DNA of 64,000 bases from Micavibrio sp. UBA6139 (GTDB lineage: Bacteria > Pseudomonadota > Alphaproteobacteria > Micavibrionales > Micavibrionaceae). The position numbers and the translations under genes were made by a program. The notes beneath the pieces were generated by a model, which saw only the letters and a list, made by a program, of their open reading frames with translations, had not been told where the DNA came from and did not search any database. The stretch covers positions 16,255 through 80,254 of the forward strand of contig DIVF01000030.1 in the NCBI GenBank assembly GCA_002423285.1. Reading direction: 5' to 3'. Of the stretch, positions 19,410-28,865 are shown piece after piece; the first letter of the stretch is position 1; each line of letters begins with the position of its first letter.

Positions 19410-19946
19410 GTGAAATTAGCCTATTGCGCCATTTTTGGCCTTCTTTTGTCCGCCTTTACCATCGCCGCCACCCCGGCCCGCGCCGATGATGTGAACCGTT
19501 TATCATTGGGTGTTGGCGCATTTGACCTGTTTGACAGCGATAACGACACGGCGGCTGATTTCCGTATTGAATACCGCCCCGGCGCAGCCATCGTTTGGGA
19601 ACTGCGTCCATGGATTGGCGCGGAAGTCACCAGCGACGGCGCGCTCTTTGGTGCGGCCGGTTTCCTGTATGACTACAATATGGGTAATAACTGGATCATC
19701 ACCCCAAGCTTCGGCGGTGGCCTGTACTCTGATGGCGGCGGCAAAGACATGGGCAGCGCCATCCAGTTCCGCAGCCAGATCGAGCTTGGCTATCAACTGC
19801 AAAACAGCAGCCGGATTTCCGCCTCCCTCAGCCACCAATCCAACCTTGGCATTGATGACAACAACCCCGGCGCAGAAACCTTGGGCGTTTACTACCACAT
19901 CCCGATGAACTGGGTAAAAAGCGGCCCCGGCTCCAACGGCTACTAA
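19410..19946 (+). CDS. pagL: Lipid A 3-O-deacylase PagL-like
   Basis: Outer-membrane beta-barrel hydrolase that removes the 3-O acyl chain of lipid A. The 178-residue precursor has a signal peptide (cleavage near ARA-DDV, about residue 25) and alternating beta-strand sequence. The active site triad is visible: His142-x-Ser144 in SLSHQSN, and Glu156 in NNPGAETL, 12 residues after the Ser as in characterised PagL. Start is GTG with AAGG ten bases before. A strong terminator follows. It lies on the opposite strand within the split nuo cluster. Confidence 0.88.
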   Translation: MKLAYCAIFGLLLSAFTIAATPARADDVNRLSLGVGAFDLFDSDNDTAADFRIEYRPGAAIVWELRPWIGAEVTSDGALFGAAGFLYDYNMGNNWIITPSFGGGLYSDGGGKDMGSAIQFRSQIELGYQLQNSSRISASLSHQSNLGIDDNNPGAETLGVYYHIPMNWVKSGPGSNGY

Positions 19947-19970
19947 GCCCCACAAAAAGATACCGAACAA

Positions 19971-19996
19971 AACCCCGGCATGGTCCGGGGTTTTTT
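19971..19996 (+). terminator. Rho-independent terminator after pagL
   Basis: AACCCCGG (19971-19978) pairs perfectly with CCGGGGTT (19985-19992) around a six-base loop, followed by a T run to 19996. It sits 25 bases after the pagL stop. Confidence 0.85.
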
Positions 19997-20020
19997 CTTA
20001 TCTTCACTCCCGCCCTCCAT

Positions 20021-20108
20021 TGTCATCCCCGCGCAGGCGGGGATCCAGGGCCAAGAGCCCCAAATGGAGCTTTTCTCCCCTGGATCCCCGGTCAAGCCGG
20101 GGATGACA
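20021..20108. repeat. Long palindromic intergenic element, copy 1
   Basis: The element starts with TGTCATCCCCGCG and ends with CCGGGGATGACA, giving an outer stem; inside, GCGGGGATCCAGGG and CCCTGGATCCCCGG form a second stem around a variable centre. An additional GGGGATGACA occurs at 20121-20130. A close copy lies at 33205-33290. Such elements resemble the dispersed palindromes found in many alphaproteobacterial genomes; here it lies between convergent-to-nuoI plus-strand genes. Confidence 0.85.
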
Positions 20109-20209
20109 AAACAATGGGTTGGGGATGACAATCATTTGATTATTTGCCAAACTGATCCCGCCTGTGGCAATCATGACGAAACATAACAATAAGACAGGGA
20201 ATCATTGAA

Positions 20210-20539
20210 ATGGGTTTGGGTAAAAAATTGGCAATTGGTTTTGGTGCAGTCGTTGGCACACCAATCGCCGCAGCCGCCTTATACCTCGCATTCAATCACA
20301 GCGTTGTTTATGAATGCAGCACCACCGAACCCAGCATCCAACCCGATGTCACAGGTGCCATGGTTGTCCGCTGGAATCTCCCTGCCCTGATTGGCGAACG
20401 CACAGGCCGTTACGGCGTTGCGTTTTTAGATAGCGATGACAATGTGTTTTATTCCGTTGAGGGCGATGACCGCAAGGATCTGGAAGCAAAGGCCGATGTC
20501 TTTTGCAAAACCGGCGCGTTGCCAAGACCCGCACCTTAA
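20210..20539 (+). CDS. Hypothetical membrane-anchored protein, 109 aa
   Basis: One N-terminal membrane helix (about residues 8-29, LAIGFGAVVGTPIAAAALYLAF) with a Lys pair before it, then an 80-residue periplasmic or cytoplasmic domain with two Cys (ECSTTEP and VFCKTG) and the pattern GRYGVAFLDSDDNVFYSVEGDD. Not a family I know. AGGGA precedes the ATG by nine bases. The gene converges on nuoI, ending 22 bases from its stop. It is separated from pagL by a terminator and a palindromic repeat, so it is probably transcribed on its own. Confidence 0.72.
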   Translation: MGLGKKLAIGFGAVVGTPIAAAALYLAFNHSVVYECSTTEPSIQPDVTGAMVVRWNLPALIGERTGRYGVAFLDSDDNVFYSVEGDDRKDLEAKADVFCKTGALPRPAP

Positions 20540-20561
20540 TCAGTCGATTTAACCGAACCGC

Positions 20562-21047
20562 TTAACGGTACGGCGCATCCTTTGCCAGGTTTGCTGCAAT
20601 TTGCGCTTCCCAACGGTCGCCATTGGCCAGCAGGCGGTCCTTGTTATAGAACAGCTCTTCACGGGTTTCGGTTGCGAATTCAAAATTCGGACCTTCAACA
20701 ATCGCATCAACCGGGCATGCTTCCGCACACAGGCCGCAATAAATGCATTTGGTCATGTCGATGTCGTAACGTGTCGTGCGGCGTGAACCATCATCGCGCG
20801 GTTCCGCTTCGATGGTAATCGCCAGTGCCGGGCAAATGGCTTCGCACAGTTTACAGGCGATGCAGCGTTCTTCCCCATTCGGGTAACGGCGCAGCGCATG
20901 TTCACCACGAAAACGCGGGCTGATTGGCCCCTTTTCATACGGATAGTTGATCGTCACGCGCGGCTTGAACATGTACTTAAACGTCAAGGCCATGCCTTGG
21001 ACGATTTCAGTCAGCAGAAACGAACGTGCAATATTATCGAGAGCCAT
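20562..21047 (-). CDS. nuoI: NADH-quinone oxidoreductase subunit I
   Basis: Carries the N6a and N6b [4Fe-4S] clusters in the peripheral arm of complex I. The 161-residue protein has two ferredoxin motifs: [12 protein letters not shown] (Cys62, 65, 68, 72) and [12 protein letters not shown] (Cys101, 104, 107, 111). It begins 14 bases after nuoH. Its stop faces a convergent plus-strand gene instead of running on to nuoJ, so the cluster is broken here. Confidence 0.97.
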   Translation of the reverse strand: MALDNIARSFLLTEIVQGMALTFKYMFKPRVTINYPYEKGPISPRFRGEHALRRYPNGEERCIACKLCEAICPALAITIEAEPRDDGSRRTTRYDIDMTKCIYCGLCAEACPVDAIVEGPNFEFATETREELFYNKDRLLANGDRWEAQIAANLAKDAPYR

Positions 21048-21061
21048 TTACAGATTTCCTA

Positions 21062-22090
21062 TTAAGGCAAAGCATCAAAGGTCAAAAGAACGCCAGCAAC
21101 CACAACCACCCAGAGCAGGCTGAACGGCAGGAAGACTTTCCAGCCCAAGCGCATCAACTGGTCATAGCGGTAGCGTGGGAAAGTCGCACGCGTCCAAATG
21201 AAGAAGAACAACACGGCACAGATTTTCAGCACGAACCAGATAATGCCCGGTACGAAAGCCAGCGCCTCAATTCCAAATGGCGGCAACCAGCCCCCCAGGA
21301 ACAAAATGGTGGTCATCGCCGACATCAAAATCATGTTGGCGTATTCACCCAGGAAGAACAGTGCGTAAGTCATGGCGGAATATTCAACCATGAAACCACC
21401 AGACAGTTCCGATTCACCTTCAGGAAGATCGAACGGTGCGCGGTTTGTTTCGGCCAGAATAGAGACCAAAAACACAACCAGCATCGGCAATAGCATGATC
21501 TGAACCCAGAATGGGCGGTCGGCCATGACAACATCGGTCAGGTTCAATGATCCTACGCACAACAGGACGGTCACAATCACCAGACCCATCGACACTTCAT
21601 AAGACACCATCTGCGACGCAGAGCGCATCGCGCCCAGGAATGCGTATTTTGAGTTAGACGCCCAACCCGCCATGATGATCCCGTAAACACCCATCGATGA
21701 AATGGCGAACAGGTACAAAACGCCAACATTGATATCGGCAATCACCCATTTGTAATTCACCGGAATAACCGCCCACGCGACCAAGGCCAGCGTGAACAGC
21801 ATGATGGGTGCTAGAATAAAGATCGGCTTGTTCGCCTGTGACGGGATAATCGTTTCTTTTGATAACAACTTCACGCCGTCCGCAATCGGTTGCAACAAAC
21901 CAAATGGACCAACGGTCATTGGTCCCTGACGGCGTTGCATGGCACCCAAAACCTTACGTTCAGCATAAGTCAGATAAGCCACGGCAAAAACCACCACGCC
22001 AATCATCGCGCCAATCTGGCCGACCATAATCAGGCCGGGCAAACCGTAATCGGTCCAAAAAAGGCTGTTAAAAAATTCCTGCATGTTCAA
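21062..22090 (-). CDS. nuoH: NADH-quinone oxidoreductase subunit H
   Basis: Membrane subunit (342 residues, eight helices) that forms the quinone chamber with the peripheral arm. It shows [21 protein letters not shown], the charged loop at the quinone-site entry, and [19 protein letters not shown], a diagnostic loop rich in conserved acidic residues. It follows nuoG by 46 bases. Confidence 0.97.
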   Translation of the reverse strand: MNMQEFFNSLFWTDYGLPGLIMVGQIGAMIGVVVFAVAYLTYAERKVLGAMQRRQGPMTVGPFGLLQPIADGVKLLSKETIIPSQANKPIFILAPIMLFTLALVAWAVIPVNYKWVIADINVGVLYLFAISSMGVYGIIMAGWASNSKYAFLGAMRSASQMVSYEVSMGLVIVTVLLCVGSLNLTDVVMADRPFWVQIMLLPMLVVFLVSILAETNRAPFDLPEGESELSGGFMVEYSAMTYALFFLGEYANMILMSAMTTILFLGGWLPPFGIEALAFVPGIIWFVLKICAVLFFFIWTRATFPRYRYDQLMRLGWKVFLPFSLLWVVVVAGVLLTFDALP

Positions 22091-22136
22091 AGCACTCTTA
22101 AATTAGCGATAGGTCCGGTCATAGCGGCGATTAAAC

Positions 22137-24146
22137 TCATTCTGCGGCCTCCAAATGACGCGCAGCATTTTCAGCCGCCGTTTCCGCGCATTTCGCCATG
22201 GTCAGCGAAGCACGGGTAATCACGTTGGTAATGTAGAAATTATCAATCGGCGATGTGAAGGGTTGCGCCTCAACCTTACCCGCACCACCGAATTTTTTCC
22301 ATTCCGCCGGAACGATTGTGTCCACCTGACCAAAATGCGACCATTGCTTCACAATACGGGTGCGCAGCTGCGCCAGATCATCATACGGCAAGGCACGGCC
22401 CAAATAGCCGGACAGGGCACGAATGATCTTCCAATCTTCACGCGCTTCGCCCGGGGCCCAGACAGCTTGCTTCGCTGCTTGAACGCGGCCTTCTATATTC
22501 ACATACAGGCCGTTTTTCTCGGTGTAAGCAGAACCCGGCAGGATCACATCGGCGCGCATTGCACCGGCATCACCGTGGTGGCCTTGGTAAATCACGAATG
22601 CTTTTGGATCGATCCGGTCCAAAGTTTCGCGGTCATCAACGCCCAGCAGATAAACAACATCCATATGCTCGACATTCAGTTTATCGGACACGAAACCGAT
22701 ATCCAGTGCCGCAACGCGTGACGCCGCAGTGTGCAGGACGTTAAAGCCAGCATTGAATTTTTCGGCCAGTTCACGGCACAGCGATTGCACCGCCGCACCA
22801 TCGGCACGTTTAAACGCACCCATGCCGATAATGATGATTGGTTTTTTCGCATTCGCCAGAACATCGGCAAATGCGCCCTTGCCCTTCACCAGATCTTCAA
22901 GGCTGGACGGGCCAGACCCGATATAGGTCGTTGGGTATGTCAAATTATGCTGTTCACCAACCACACCGATTTTGGTGCGGCGGTTGCGCCATGTTTTATG
23001 AATGCGGGCATTGACCATGGCCGCTTCGAAGCGCGGGTTGGTGCCAACCAGCAAAATCGCATCGGCTTCTTCGATCCCAGCGATTGTGGAGTTGAACAGA
23101 TACCCGGCGCGGGATGAAACATCATATTGCGTGCCATCGGTACGGCATTCCAGATTGGTGCCGATCAAGTCCTTCAGCGCAACCATGGATTCTGCATCGG
23201 CCAGCGGACCTGCGAAGGCAGCAACATTTTTGCTTTTATTGATTTTGGCTGTGACAGCGGCAAAGGCCTCGTCCCAGCTGGCAGGACGCAGGCGGCCTGT
23301 TTTATCATCGCGTATATATGGACGGTCCAGACGCTGGCGTTTCAACCCGTCATAGGCAAAACGTGTGCGGTCATCAATCCATTCTTCATTCACATCTTCG
23401 TTCAGGCGCGGCAGAATACGCATCACTTCGTTACCGCGTGCATCAACGCGAATATTCGCGCCAACTGCATCATGAACATCAATGGTTTCCGTCTTTTTCA
23501 GTTCCCAAGGACGGGCCTGGAACGCGTATGGTTTCGATGTCAGCGCGCCAACCGGGCAAACATCGATCAAGTTACCGGACAATTCTGTTGTAATCGTTTT
23601 TTCGATGAAGGTTCCGATTTCGGATTCCTCACCACGGTTCATCATGCCCAGTTCTGCCGTCCCCGCCACTTCATCGGCGAAACGAACGCAGCGCGTACAT
23701 TGAATGCAGCGTGTCATGACGGTTTTAATCAGGGGCCCTAGGTTTTTATCCTTCACCGCGCGTTTGGATTCGTAATAACGCGAACGGTCGAAACCGAACC
23801 CAACGGCCTGATCCTGCAAATCGCATTCACCGCCCTGATCGCAAATCGGGCAATCAAGCGGGTGATTGATCAGCAGCATTTCCATGACACCCTTGCGGGC
23901 CTTTTTCACCATCGGTGAATCGGTGAATACTTCCATGTTATCGGCGCAAGACAAAGCACAGGACGCTTGTGGTTTCGGCGGACCCGGCTTTACTTCGACA
24001 AGGCACATGCGGCAATTCGCCGGAACGCTTAATTTGTCGTGAAAGCAAAAACGCGGAACCTCATGCCCCAACATTTCTGCGGCCTGAAGGATGGATGTCC
24101 CCGGTGCGACTTCGATCTCGACATTATCAATTTTAAGCTTGGGCAT
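22137..24146 (-). CDS. nuoG: NADH-quinone oxidoreductase subunit G
   Basis: Iron-sulfur subunit of the electron-input module (669 residues). N-terminal [2Fe-2S] ligands are in RFCFHDKL, NCRMCLVEV and ASCALSC; the His-ligated N5 cluster in HPLDCPICDQGGECDLQ; the N4 cluster in CIQCTRCVRFADE with a later Cys in LIDVCPVGAL. The rest is a molybdopterin-oxidoreductase-like domain without cofactor ligands I can see. It lies between an unrecognised gene and nuoH. Confidence 0.97.
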   Translation of the reverse strand: MPKLKIDNVEIEVAPGTSILQAAEMLGHEVPRFCFHDKLSVPANCRMCLVEVKPGPPKPQASCALSCADNMEVFTDSPMVKKARKGVMEMLLINHPLDCPICDQGGECDLQDQAVGFGFDRSRYYESKRAVKDKNLGPLIKTVMTRCIQCTRCVRFADEVAGTAELGMMNRGEESEIGTFIEKTITTELSGNLIDVCPVGALTSKPYAFQARPWELKKTETIDVHDAVGANIRVDARGNEVMRILPRLNEDVNEEWIDDRTRFAYDGLKRQRLDRPYIRDDKTGRLRPASWDEAFAAVTAKINKSKNVAAFAGPLADAESMVALKDLIGTNLECRTDGTQYDVSSRAGYLFNSTIAGIEEADAILLVGTNPRFEAAMVNARIHKTWRNRRTKIGVVGEQHNLTYPTTYIGSGPSSLEDLVKGKGAFADVLANAKKPIIIIGMGAFKRADGAAVQSLCRELAEKFNAGFNVLHTAASRVAALDIGFVSDKLNVEHMDVVYLLGVDDRETLDRIDPKAFVIYQGHHGDAGAMRADVILPGSAYTEKNGLYVNIEGRVQAAKQAVWAPGEAREDWKIIRALSGYLGRALPYDDLAQLRTRIVKQWSHFGQVDTIVPAEWKKFGGAGKVEAQPFTSPIDNFYITNVITRASLTMAKCAETAAENAARHLEAAE

Positions 24147-24177
24147 TGTATTTCTCTGTTTTGCTACCTGAGTAAAA

Positions 24178-24855
24178 TTACTGTGGTGTGATGATGACCG
24201 GGCGGTTTTGCCAGGTCATTTGCAACCATTCTGGTGTTGGAATGTGCTTGGTCTGGCGCATCACTTCGCTCCATTCGACTTTGGCAACTTGTTCTGGGCC
24301 GAAATCCATCAACCCTTCCCATTCCACCTGACCGGCGGTGACGTGGCTGTACACGGTCAGTTTCGCGCCTTGATCAAGGCTGTTCAAACCGTCATAACCG
24401 GCCTTACCGTATTCATGAACGCACCAGATTGTGCCTTCGGTGCCAGTTTCGCTGAATGGTTCGAGACTGCCGAAAATCACGCTGCCATCCACACGCTCAA
24501 GACGCGCTGGCAATTGTTTGGAAAACATCTCGGCCCAGTCTTGGGTCTTAAAACCACGCTGAATGCCGTGATGGTATTCTGTGCGATCAAAATCAATTTC
24601 GCCCTGCCATGCGACAGAGCCTTCGCTGACAGTTTTGAAAACCTTCATCAGGTCACCGGATTTCAACGCGGCAGATTTTGGCTGGCCATATTCATGGACA
24701 GCCCAGTCATACGCCAGGCGGCAGGTCCGAAAACCCATTCCCCGGATCTGCGCGTTCAGCTTATCAGCCTTCTCTTGTTCTGCTGCTGTTTCATACGGCA
24801 GCTCAACGCGAAGCATAGATAACAGGCCAAAGATTTCTTTTGCGTTTGCTGTCAT
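24178..24855 (-). CDS. Unrecognised duplicated-domain protein in the nuo cluster
   Basis: A 225-residue soluble protein between nuoF and nuoG. It contains two copies of one module: residues 51-111 and 144-213 share W-x-VHEYG, then a G-x-x-x-x-V-x-x-x-V-x-x-G-x-V-x-W-x-G-x-x-DF core and a C-terminal W-x-x-M. The N-terminal 45 residues are helical with Glu and Lys. No signal peptide, membrane helix or metal cluster motif. It is ten bases from nuoF and 31 from nuoG and must be cotranscribed with them, so it may act on complex I assembly or the NADH module; that is inference from position only. Confidence 0.8.
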   Translation of the reverse strand: MTANAKEIFGLLSMLRVELPYETAAEQEKADKLNAQIRGMGFRTCRLAYDWAVHEYGQPKSAALKSGDLMKVFKTVSEGSVAWQGEIDFDRTEYHHGIQRGFKTQDWAEMFSKQLPARLERVDGSVIFGSLEPFSETGTEGTIWCVHEYGKAGYDGLNSLDQGAKLTVYSHVTAGQVEWEGLMDFGPEQVAKVEWSEVMRQTKHIPTPEWLQMTWQNRPVIITPQ

Positions 24856-24864
24856 TTTTAATCC

Positions 24865-26148
24865 TTATGCCGCACGTTTACGGTATTGCAAAATGCGATC
24901 TTCCATCACTGGTCGGAAGTTTTTAATCAAGCCTTGAATGGGCCACGCAGCCGCATCGCCCAGCGCGCAGATTGTGTGTCCTTCAATTTCCTTGGTTAGT
25001 TCGAGCAGCGTATCAATCTCTTCAATTGTCGCGTCACCCTTAACCATGCGGGTCATGATGCGCCACAGCCAGCCTGTGCCTTCACGGCACGGCGTACACT
25101 GGCCGCAGGATTCATGTTTGTAGAAATGCGCCAGACGCGCAATGCATTCGATGATGTCGGTGGATTTATCCATGACGATCAAACCAGCTGTACCAAGGCC
25201 GGTACCCACAGCCTTCAGTGAGTCAAAATCCATCAGAACGGTATCGCAAACATCCTTTGTCAGGACGGGTGTGGATGAACCGCCGGGAATAACACCCAGC
25301 AAATTATCCCAACCGCCGCGAATGCCGCCGCAATGTTTTTCAATCAATTCCTTCATCGGGATGCCCATGGCTTCTTCGACGTTGCAAGGATTATTGACGT
25401 GACCGGAAATGCAGAAAAGCTTTGTGCCCGTGTTCTTTTCGTCCTTACCGATGCCAGCAAACCACGAGCCACCACGACGCAGAATGGTTGGAACAACGGC
25501 AATCGTTTCGACGTTATTGACCGTTGTCGGGCAGGAATAAAGACCCGCCATCGCCGGGAAAGGCGGCTTGTTACGCGGTTGACCCTTGTTGCCTTCAAGG
25601 CTTTCGATCAATGCGGTTTCTTCACCGCAGATATACGCGCCCGCACCACGGTGCAATACAAGGTCAAAATCCCAACCCGAACCACAGGCGTTTTTGCCAA
25701 TTAAACCGGCGGCATAGGCTTCCTTGATCGCCTTGTTCAGATTGGACGCTTCATTAAAAAATTCGCCGCGAACATAGATGTAACAGGCATGCGCGCCCAT
25801 AGCGAAGGATGCGATCAACGCCCCTTCAACCAGCTTATGCGGGTCATGGCGCATGATTTCGCGGTCTTTACAGGTGCCCGGTTCGGACTCATCGGCGTTG
25901 ATGACGAGGTAGCTCGGACGACCATCCTTGCTTTCCTTTGGCATGAACGACCATTTCATCCCGGTCGGGAAACCCGCACCGCCGCGCCCACGCAAACCGG
26001 ACAGTTTCATCTCTTCGATGATCCAGTCACGGCCCTTGGCCAGGACGTCTTTGGTGTTATCCCAATCGCCGCGCATTTTGGCGGCTTCGAGGGAATAAGA
26101 CTCCCATCCGTAAAGATTGGTAAAAATGCGGTCCTGATCGGCAAGCAT
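24865..26148 (-). CDS. nuoF: NADH-quinone oxidoreductase subunit F
   Basis: NADH- and FMN-binding subunit of complex [17 protein letters not shown] is the FMN/NADH glycine-rich loop, [14 protein letters not shown] the nucleotide-binding region, and [15 protein letters not shown] plus a later Cys ligate the N3 [4Fe-4S] cluster. I place the start at ATG 26148 ([14 protein letters not shown]), the usual N-terminus, with GGAG about 11 bases before; a GTG four codons earlier is possible. The product is 427 residues. Confidence 0.96.
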   Translation of the reverse strand: MLADQDRIFTNLYGWESYSLEAAKMRGDWDNTKDVLAKGRDWIIEEMKLSGLRGRGGAGFPTGMKWSFMPKESKDGRPSYLVINADESEPGTCKDREIMRHDPHKLVEGALIASFAMGAHACYIYVRGEFFNEASNLNKAIKEAYAAGLIGKNACGSGWDFDLVLHRGAGAYICGEETALIESLEGNKGQPRNKPPFPAMAGLYSCPTTVNNVETIAVVPTILRRGGSWFAGIGKDEKNTGTKLFCISGHVNNPCNVEEAMGIPMKELIEKHCGGIRGGWDNLLGVIPGGSSTPVLTKDVCDTVLMDFDSLKAVGTGLGTAGLIVMDKSTDIIECIARLAHFYKHESCGQCTPCREGTGWLWRIMTRMVKGDATIEEIDTLLELTKEIEGHTICALGDAAAWPIQGLIKNFRPVMEDRILQYRKRAA

Positions 26149-26300
26149 CGGGCGATTCACTCCATTGATATTCCGCGCCGATAATAGCCCTTCAGAACAA
26201 AAAATCCAGAGTATTTAAGGCTTTGCGAATGTTTCTCACCCCGTAAATTTTGCGGTTAGGAAACCATCAATTAAGCTTATGGAAATTACTGGAGTGACCC

Positions 26301-27146
26301 TTAGCCATTTTTCAGAATAATCTGCTCGATCTGCGCCGGGCAGGTGATGCGCAGCGGCAAACCGCTGGTCCCCAGACCAGAACTGACTAATAGATATTCA
26401 CCCCCGACCTCAATCAGCCCTTCGGCATAATGGCTGGGCGTTCCACCAGGCAAGGGCAGCATTTCACGGCCCGGGCCCTTAACCTGCCAGGCATGGGTAT
26501 GACCAGACAGGGTCAAAATCGCCTTGGACGAAAACTCACGGATTTTGTCAAAAGCGCTAGGGTTGTGTTCCAGCATAATAACCGGGCCTTTACCCCCGAC
26601 CGCTTCAAAAGTCTTTTGCAGGTCAATGACCCCGGTCAGATGGTCAGCCAATCCAGCGACATAGACCGGGTGTTCCAGATGGCCAATCTTATGCGCCCCG
26701 TTTTCCAGCATGATAATACCGCTACCCCGAAAGGCGTTCAAAACCCCAGCTTTGTCATGGGCATCATGATTGCCCAGAACACCAATCACACCATCATGGA
26801 ATTTCGATTTTAATTTCCCCAGAACCGGGGCCATATCCTTTGGGGCCACATAGGGGCCATTGGGCCCACCTTCTTCGTTTAGGTAATCACCGCCCAACAA
26901 GATCACATCGGGCTCAAGCGCGTTAATGCGTTCCACCAGTTTTTCTAGACGCGGCAATGTCACTGCGGGGCATCCAACATGCAGATCAGAAATAAAGACG
27001 ATTTTCATTTCAGGATAATCGCTAGGCCAACGCGCTGTCGCCAGATCATATTGCGTCAAATGTGGCCGCCCCAGACCGCCAAAGGCATCCCGGAACCATT
27101 CCTTAACCGACCCGCGCGGCTGTAACGGCGCAATATTAACCTTCAT
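26301..27146 (-). CDS. Metallophosphoesterase (calcineurin-like)
   Basis: A 281-residue two-metal phosphoesterase. Metal ligands appear in order: FISDLHVG, LLGGDYLNE, VLGNHDAH, MLEHNPS and LSGHTHAWQ, all features of the YkuE/YaeI-like group, some of which act on membrane-lipid precursors. No signal peptide is seen, though the N-terminus is basic and hydrophobic. It lies between nuoF and a sodium symporter, separated from the latter by a terminator on the same strand. Substrate unknown. Confidence 0.88.
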   Translation of the reverse strand: MKVNIAPLQPRGSVKEWFRDAFGGLGRPHLTQYDLATARWPSDYPEMKIVFISDLHVGCPAVTLPRLEKLVERINALEPDVILLGGDYLNEEGGPNGPYVAPKDMAPVLGKLKSKFHDGVIGVLGNHDAHDKAGVLNAFRGSGIIMLENGAHKIGHLEHPVYVAGLADHLTGVIDLQKTFEAVGGKGPVIMLEHNPSAFDKIREFSSKAILTLSGHTHAWQVKGPGREMLPLPGGTPSHYAEGLIEVGGEYLLVSSGLGTSGLPLRITCPAQIEQIILKNG

Positions 27147-27206
27147 GATCCTTGCCCTTGTTTTTGTAATAGAGGCAGCATAGGAAATCCCCCGTCCAAA
27201 CGCAAG

Positions 27207-27242
27207 AAAAGGCCCGCAAACCTGAACGGCTGCGGGCCTTTT
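27207..27242 (-). terminator. Terminator after the sodium/solute symporter
   Basis: AAAAGGCCCGCA (27207-27218) is the exact reverse complement of TGCGGGCCTTTT (27231-27242) around a 12-base loop. Read on the minus strand the stem ends in TTTT followed by C and TTG, giving an intrinsic terminator for the gene at 27263-28768. Confidence 0.85.
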
Positions 27243-27262
27243 GGAATAACGGTTAAAACAGC

Positions 27263-28768
27263 CTATTTCGCGACGTAAGGATCTTCTTCCGTCGGAATAA
27301 TCTCCGCCAGTTTACCGCTGTTCAAATCGTCGAAGCTGTTAACGCTGCGTTTTACGAATTGCGGCATTAAGGACCCGACAATCATGCCCACGAAGCTGGC
27401 GAGCAGACCGGCCAGTTGTGGCGGCAGCACAGCGTCCTCCCCGGCAAAGAATATGCTGGAAATCCAGACCAGCAAGCCGAGGAAAATGGCCGCCAAAGCA
27501 CCCTGATTGGTTGCCTTGCGCCAGAACACCCCAAAGACCAGCGGGATAAAGGCCGATACCAGTGTTACCTGATAGGCATTTTCCACCATTTCAAAGATGC
27601 TGGCATCGGAATTGATCGCATAGAGCGTGACCAGCAAGGTGAAAATCACCGTAACCGAACGCATCGACAACAACACTTTCTTGTCGGTCATTTCCGGACG
27701 CAGGGGACGCAAAATGTTTTCAGTAAACGTAACCGACGGTGCCAGAAGCGTCGCCGAGGCGCAGCTCTTAATCGCCGATAACAACGCGCCGAAGAAGAGT
27801 ATCTGAATCAGAAGCGGTGAGTGATTCAAAATCAACGTCGGCAGGATCATTTGCGGATCCCCCTCTTCCGTCATGAACCCTGCGACCATTTTCGGATCAA
27901 TCATGGTGGCGGAATAGGCCAGGAACACAGGCACAAACGCGAACACGAAATACAACGAACCACCCAGAACAGAACCCCATTTCGCATATTGCAGGGTTCT
28001 GGCCGATTGGGCCCGCTGGAACACGTCTTGTTGTGGCATGGAACCAAACATCATGGTGAAGAGAGCCGCCATAAAGCCAATAATTCCAATCATATTGGCT
28101 TCAGGCCAGAAGTTATCGAACTTGCCTGCGGCCACGGCGCTGTCAACGACAACACCAACACCGCCAATCTGTCCGGCGATTTCACCACCGATAATCAGCA
28201 TGCCAACAACAATAATCACCATCTGCAGCAAGTCGGTAATCGCAATTGCCCACATACCGCCAAAGAAGGTGTAAATCAAAATGGTGATCGAACCAATCCA
28301 CATGCCCCAGAACTGAGAGATATGACCATCGGAGACAATGTTAAACACCAGACCCAGCGCGGTAATCTGCGCGCCCACCCAACCAAGGTAAGACACAACA
28401 ATTGCCAGCGTCGTCATGATTTCAGCCGTGCGGCCATAACGCTTCTTGTAGAAGTCACCAATGGTCAGCAGGTTCATTTTATAAAGCGGACCGGCCAGAA
28501 ACAGACCGAACAGGATCAAACACAGCGACGCCCCAAACGGATCGGCGATAATGCCGCCAATCCCCTCATCAAGGAAGGTGGCTGGGATACCCAAAACAGC
28601 TTCAGACCCGAACCACGTCGCAAACACAGTGGCGACCACCATGTAAAACGGCAAATGGCGACCAGCGATAGCGAAGTCGCGGGTGTTGTGGACTTTACTC
28701 CCGGCCCAAAGACCGATCAGAACAGAAACCACCCAATAGGCGATGACGAACCAGAATAACATTCCCAT
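27263..28768 (-). CDS. Sodium:solute symporter family protein
   Basis: A 501-residue inner-membrane transporter of the SSS family with about 13 hydrophobic helices. The GRHLPFYMVVATVFATWFG region and FGSMPQQDVFQRAQSA are typical SSS signatures; FGALLSAIKSCASATLLAPS matches the helix that supplies the second sodium site (Ser-rich). The substrate could be proline, pantothenate, acetate or another carboxylate and cannot be read from sequence alone. It interrupts the nuo order between nuoE and nuoF, with its own terminator. Confidence 0.9.
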   Translation of the reverse strand: MGMLFWFVIAYWVVSVLIGLWAGSKVHNTRDFAIAGRHLPFYMVVATVFATWFGSEAVLGIPATFLDEGIGGIIADPFGASLCLILFGLFLAGPLYKMNLLTIGDFYKKRYGRTAEIMTTLAIVVSYLGWVGAQITALGLVFNIVSDGHISQFWGMWIGSITILIYTFFGGMWAIAITDLLQMVIIVVGMLIIGGEIAGQIGGVGVVVDSAVAAGKFDNFWPEANMIGIIGFMAALFTMMFGSMPQQDVFQRAQSARTLQYAKWGSVLGGSLYFVFAFVPVFLAYSATMIDPKMVAGFMTEEGDPQMILPTLILNHSPLLIQILFFGALLSAIKSCASATLLAPSVTFTENILRPLRPEMTDKKVLLSMRSVTVIFTLLVTLYAINSDASIFEMVENAYQVTLVSAFIPLVFGVFWRKATNQGALAAIFLGLLVWISSIFFAGEDAVLPPQLAGLLASFVGMIVGSLMPQFVKRSVNSFDDLNSGKLAEIIPTEEDPYVAK

Positions 28769-28865
28769 GTTTTATAGATCCCTGAACCAGAGTTTGAATT
28801 GCTCTTAATTACAAAGAATTTAAGAGCGATTCTCCGGGGGCTGCAATGGGAATTTATGTGGTGTT

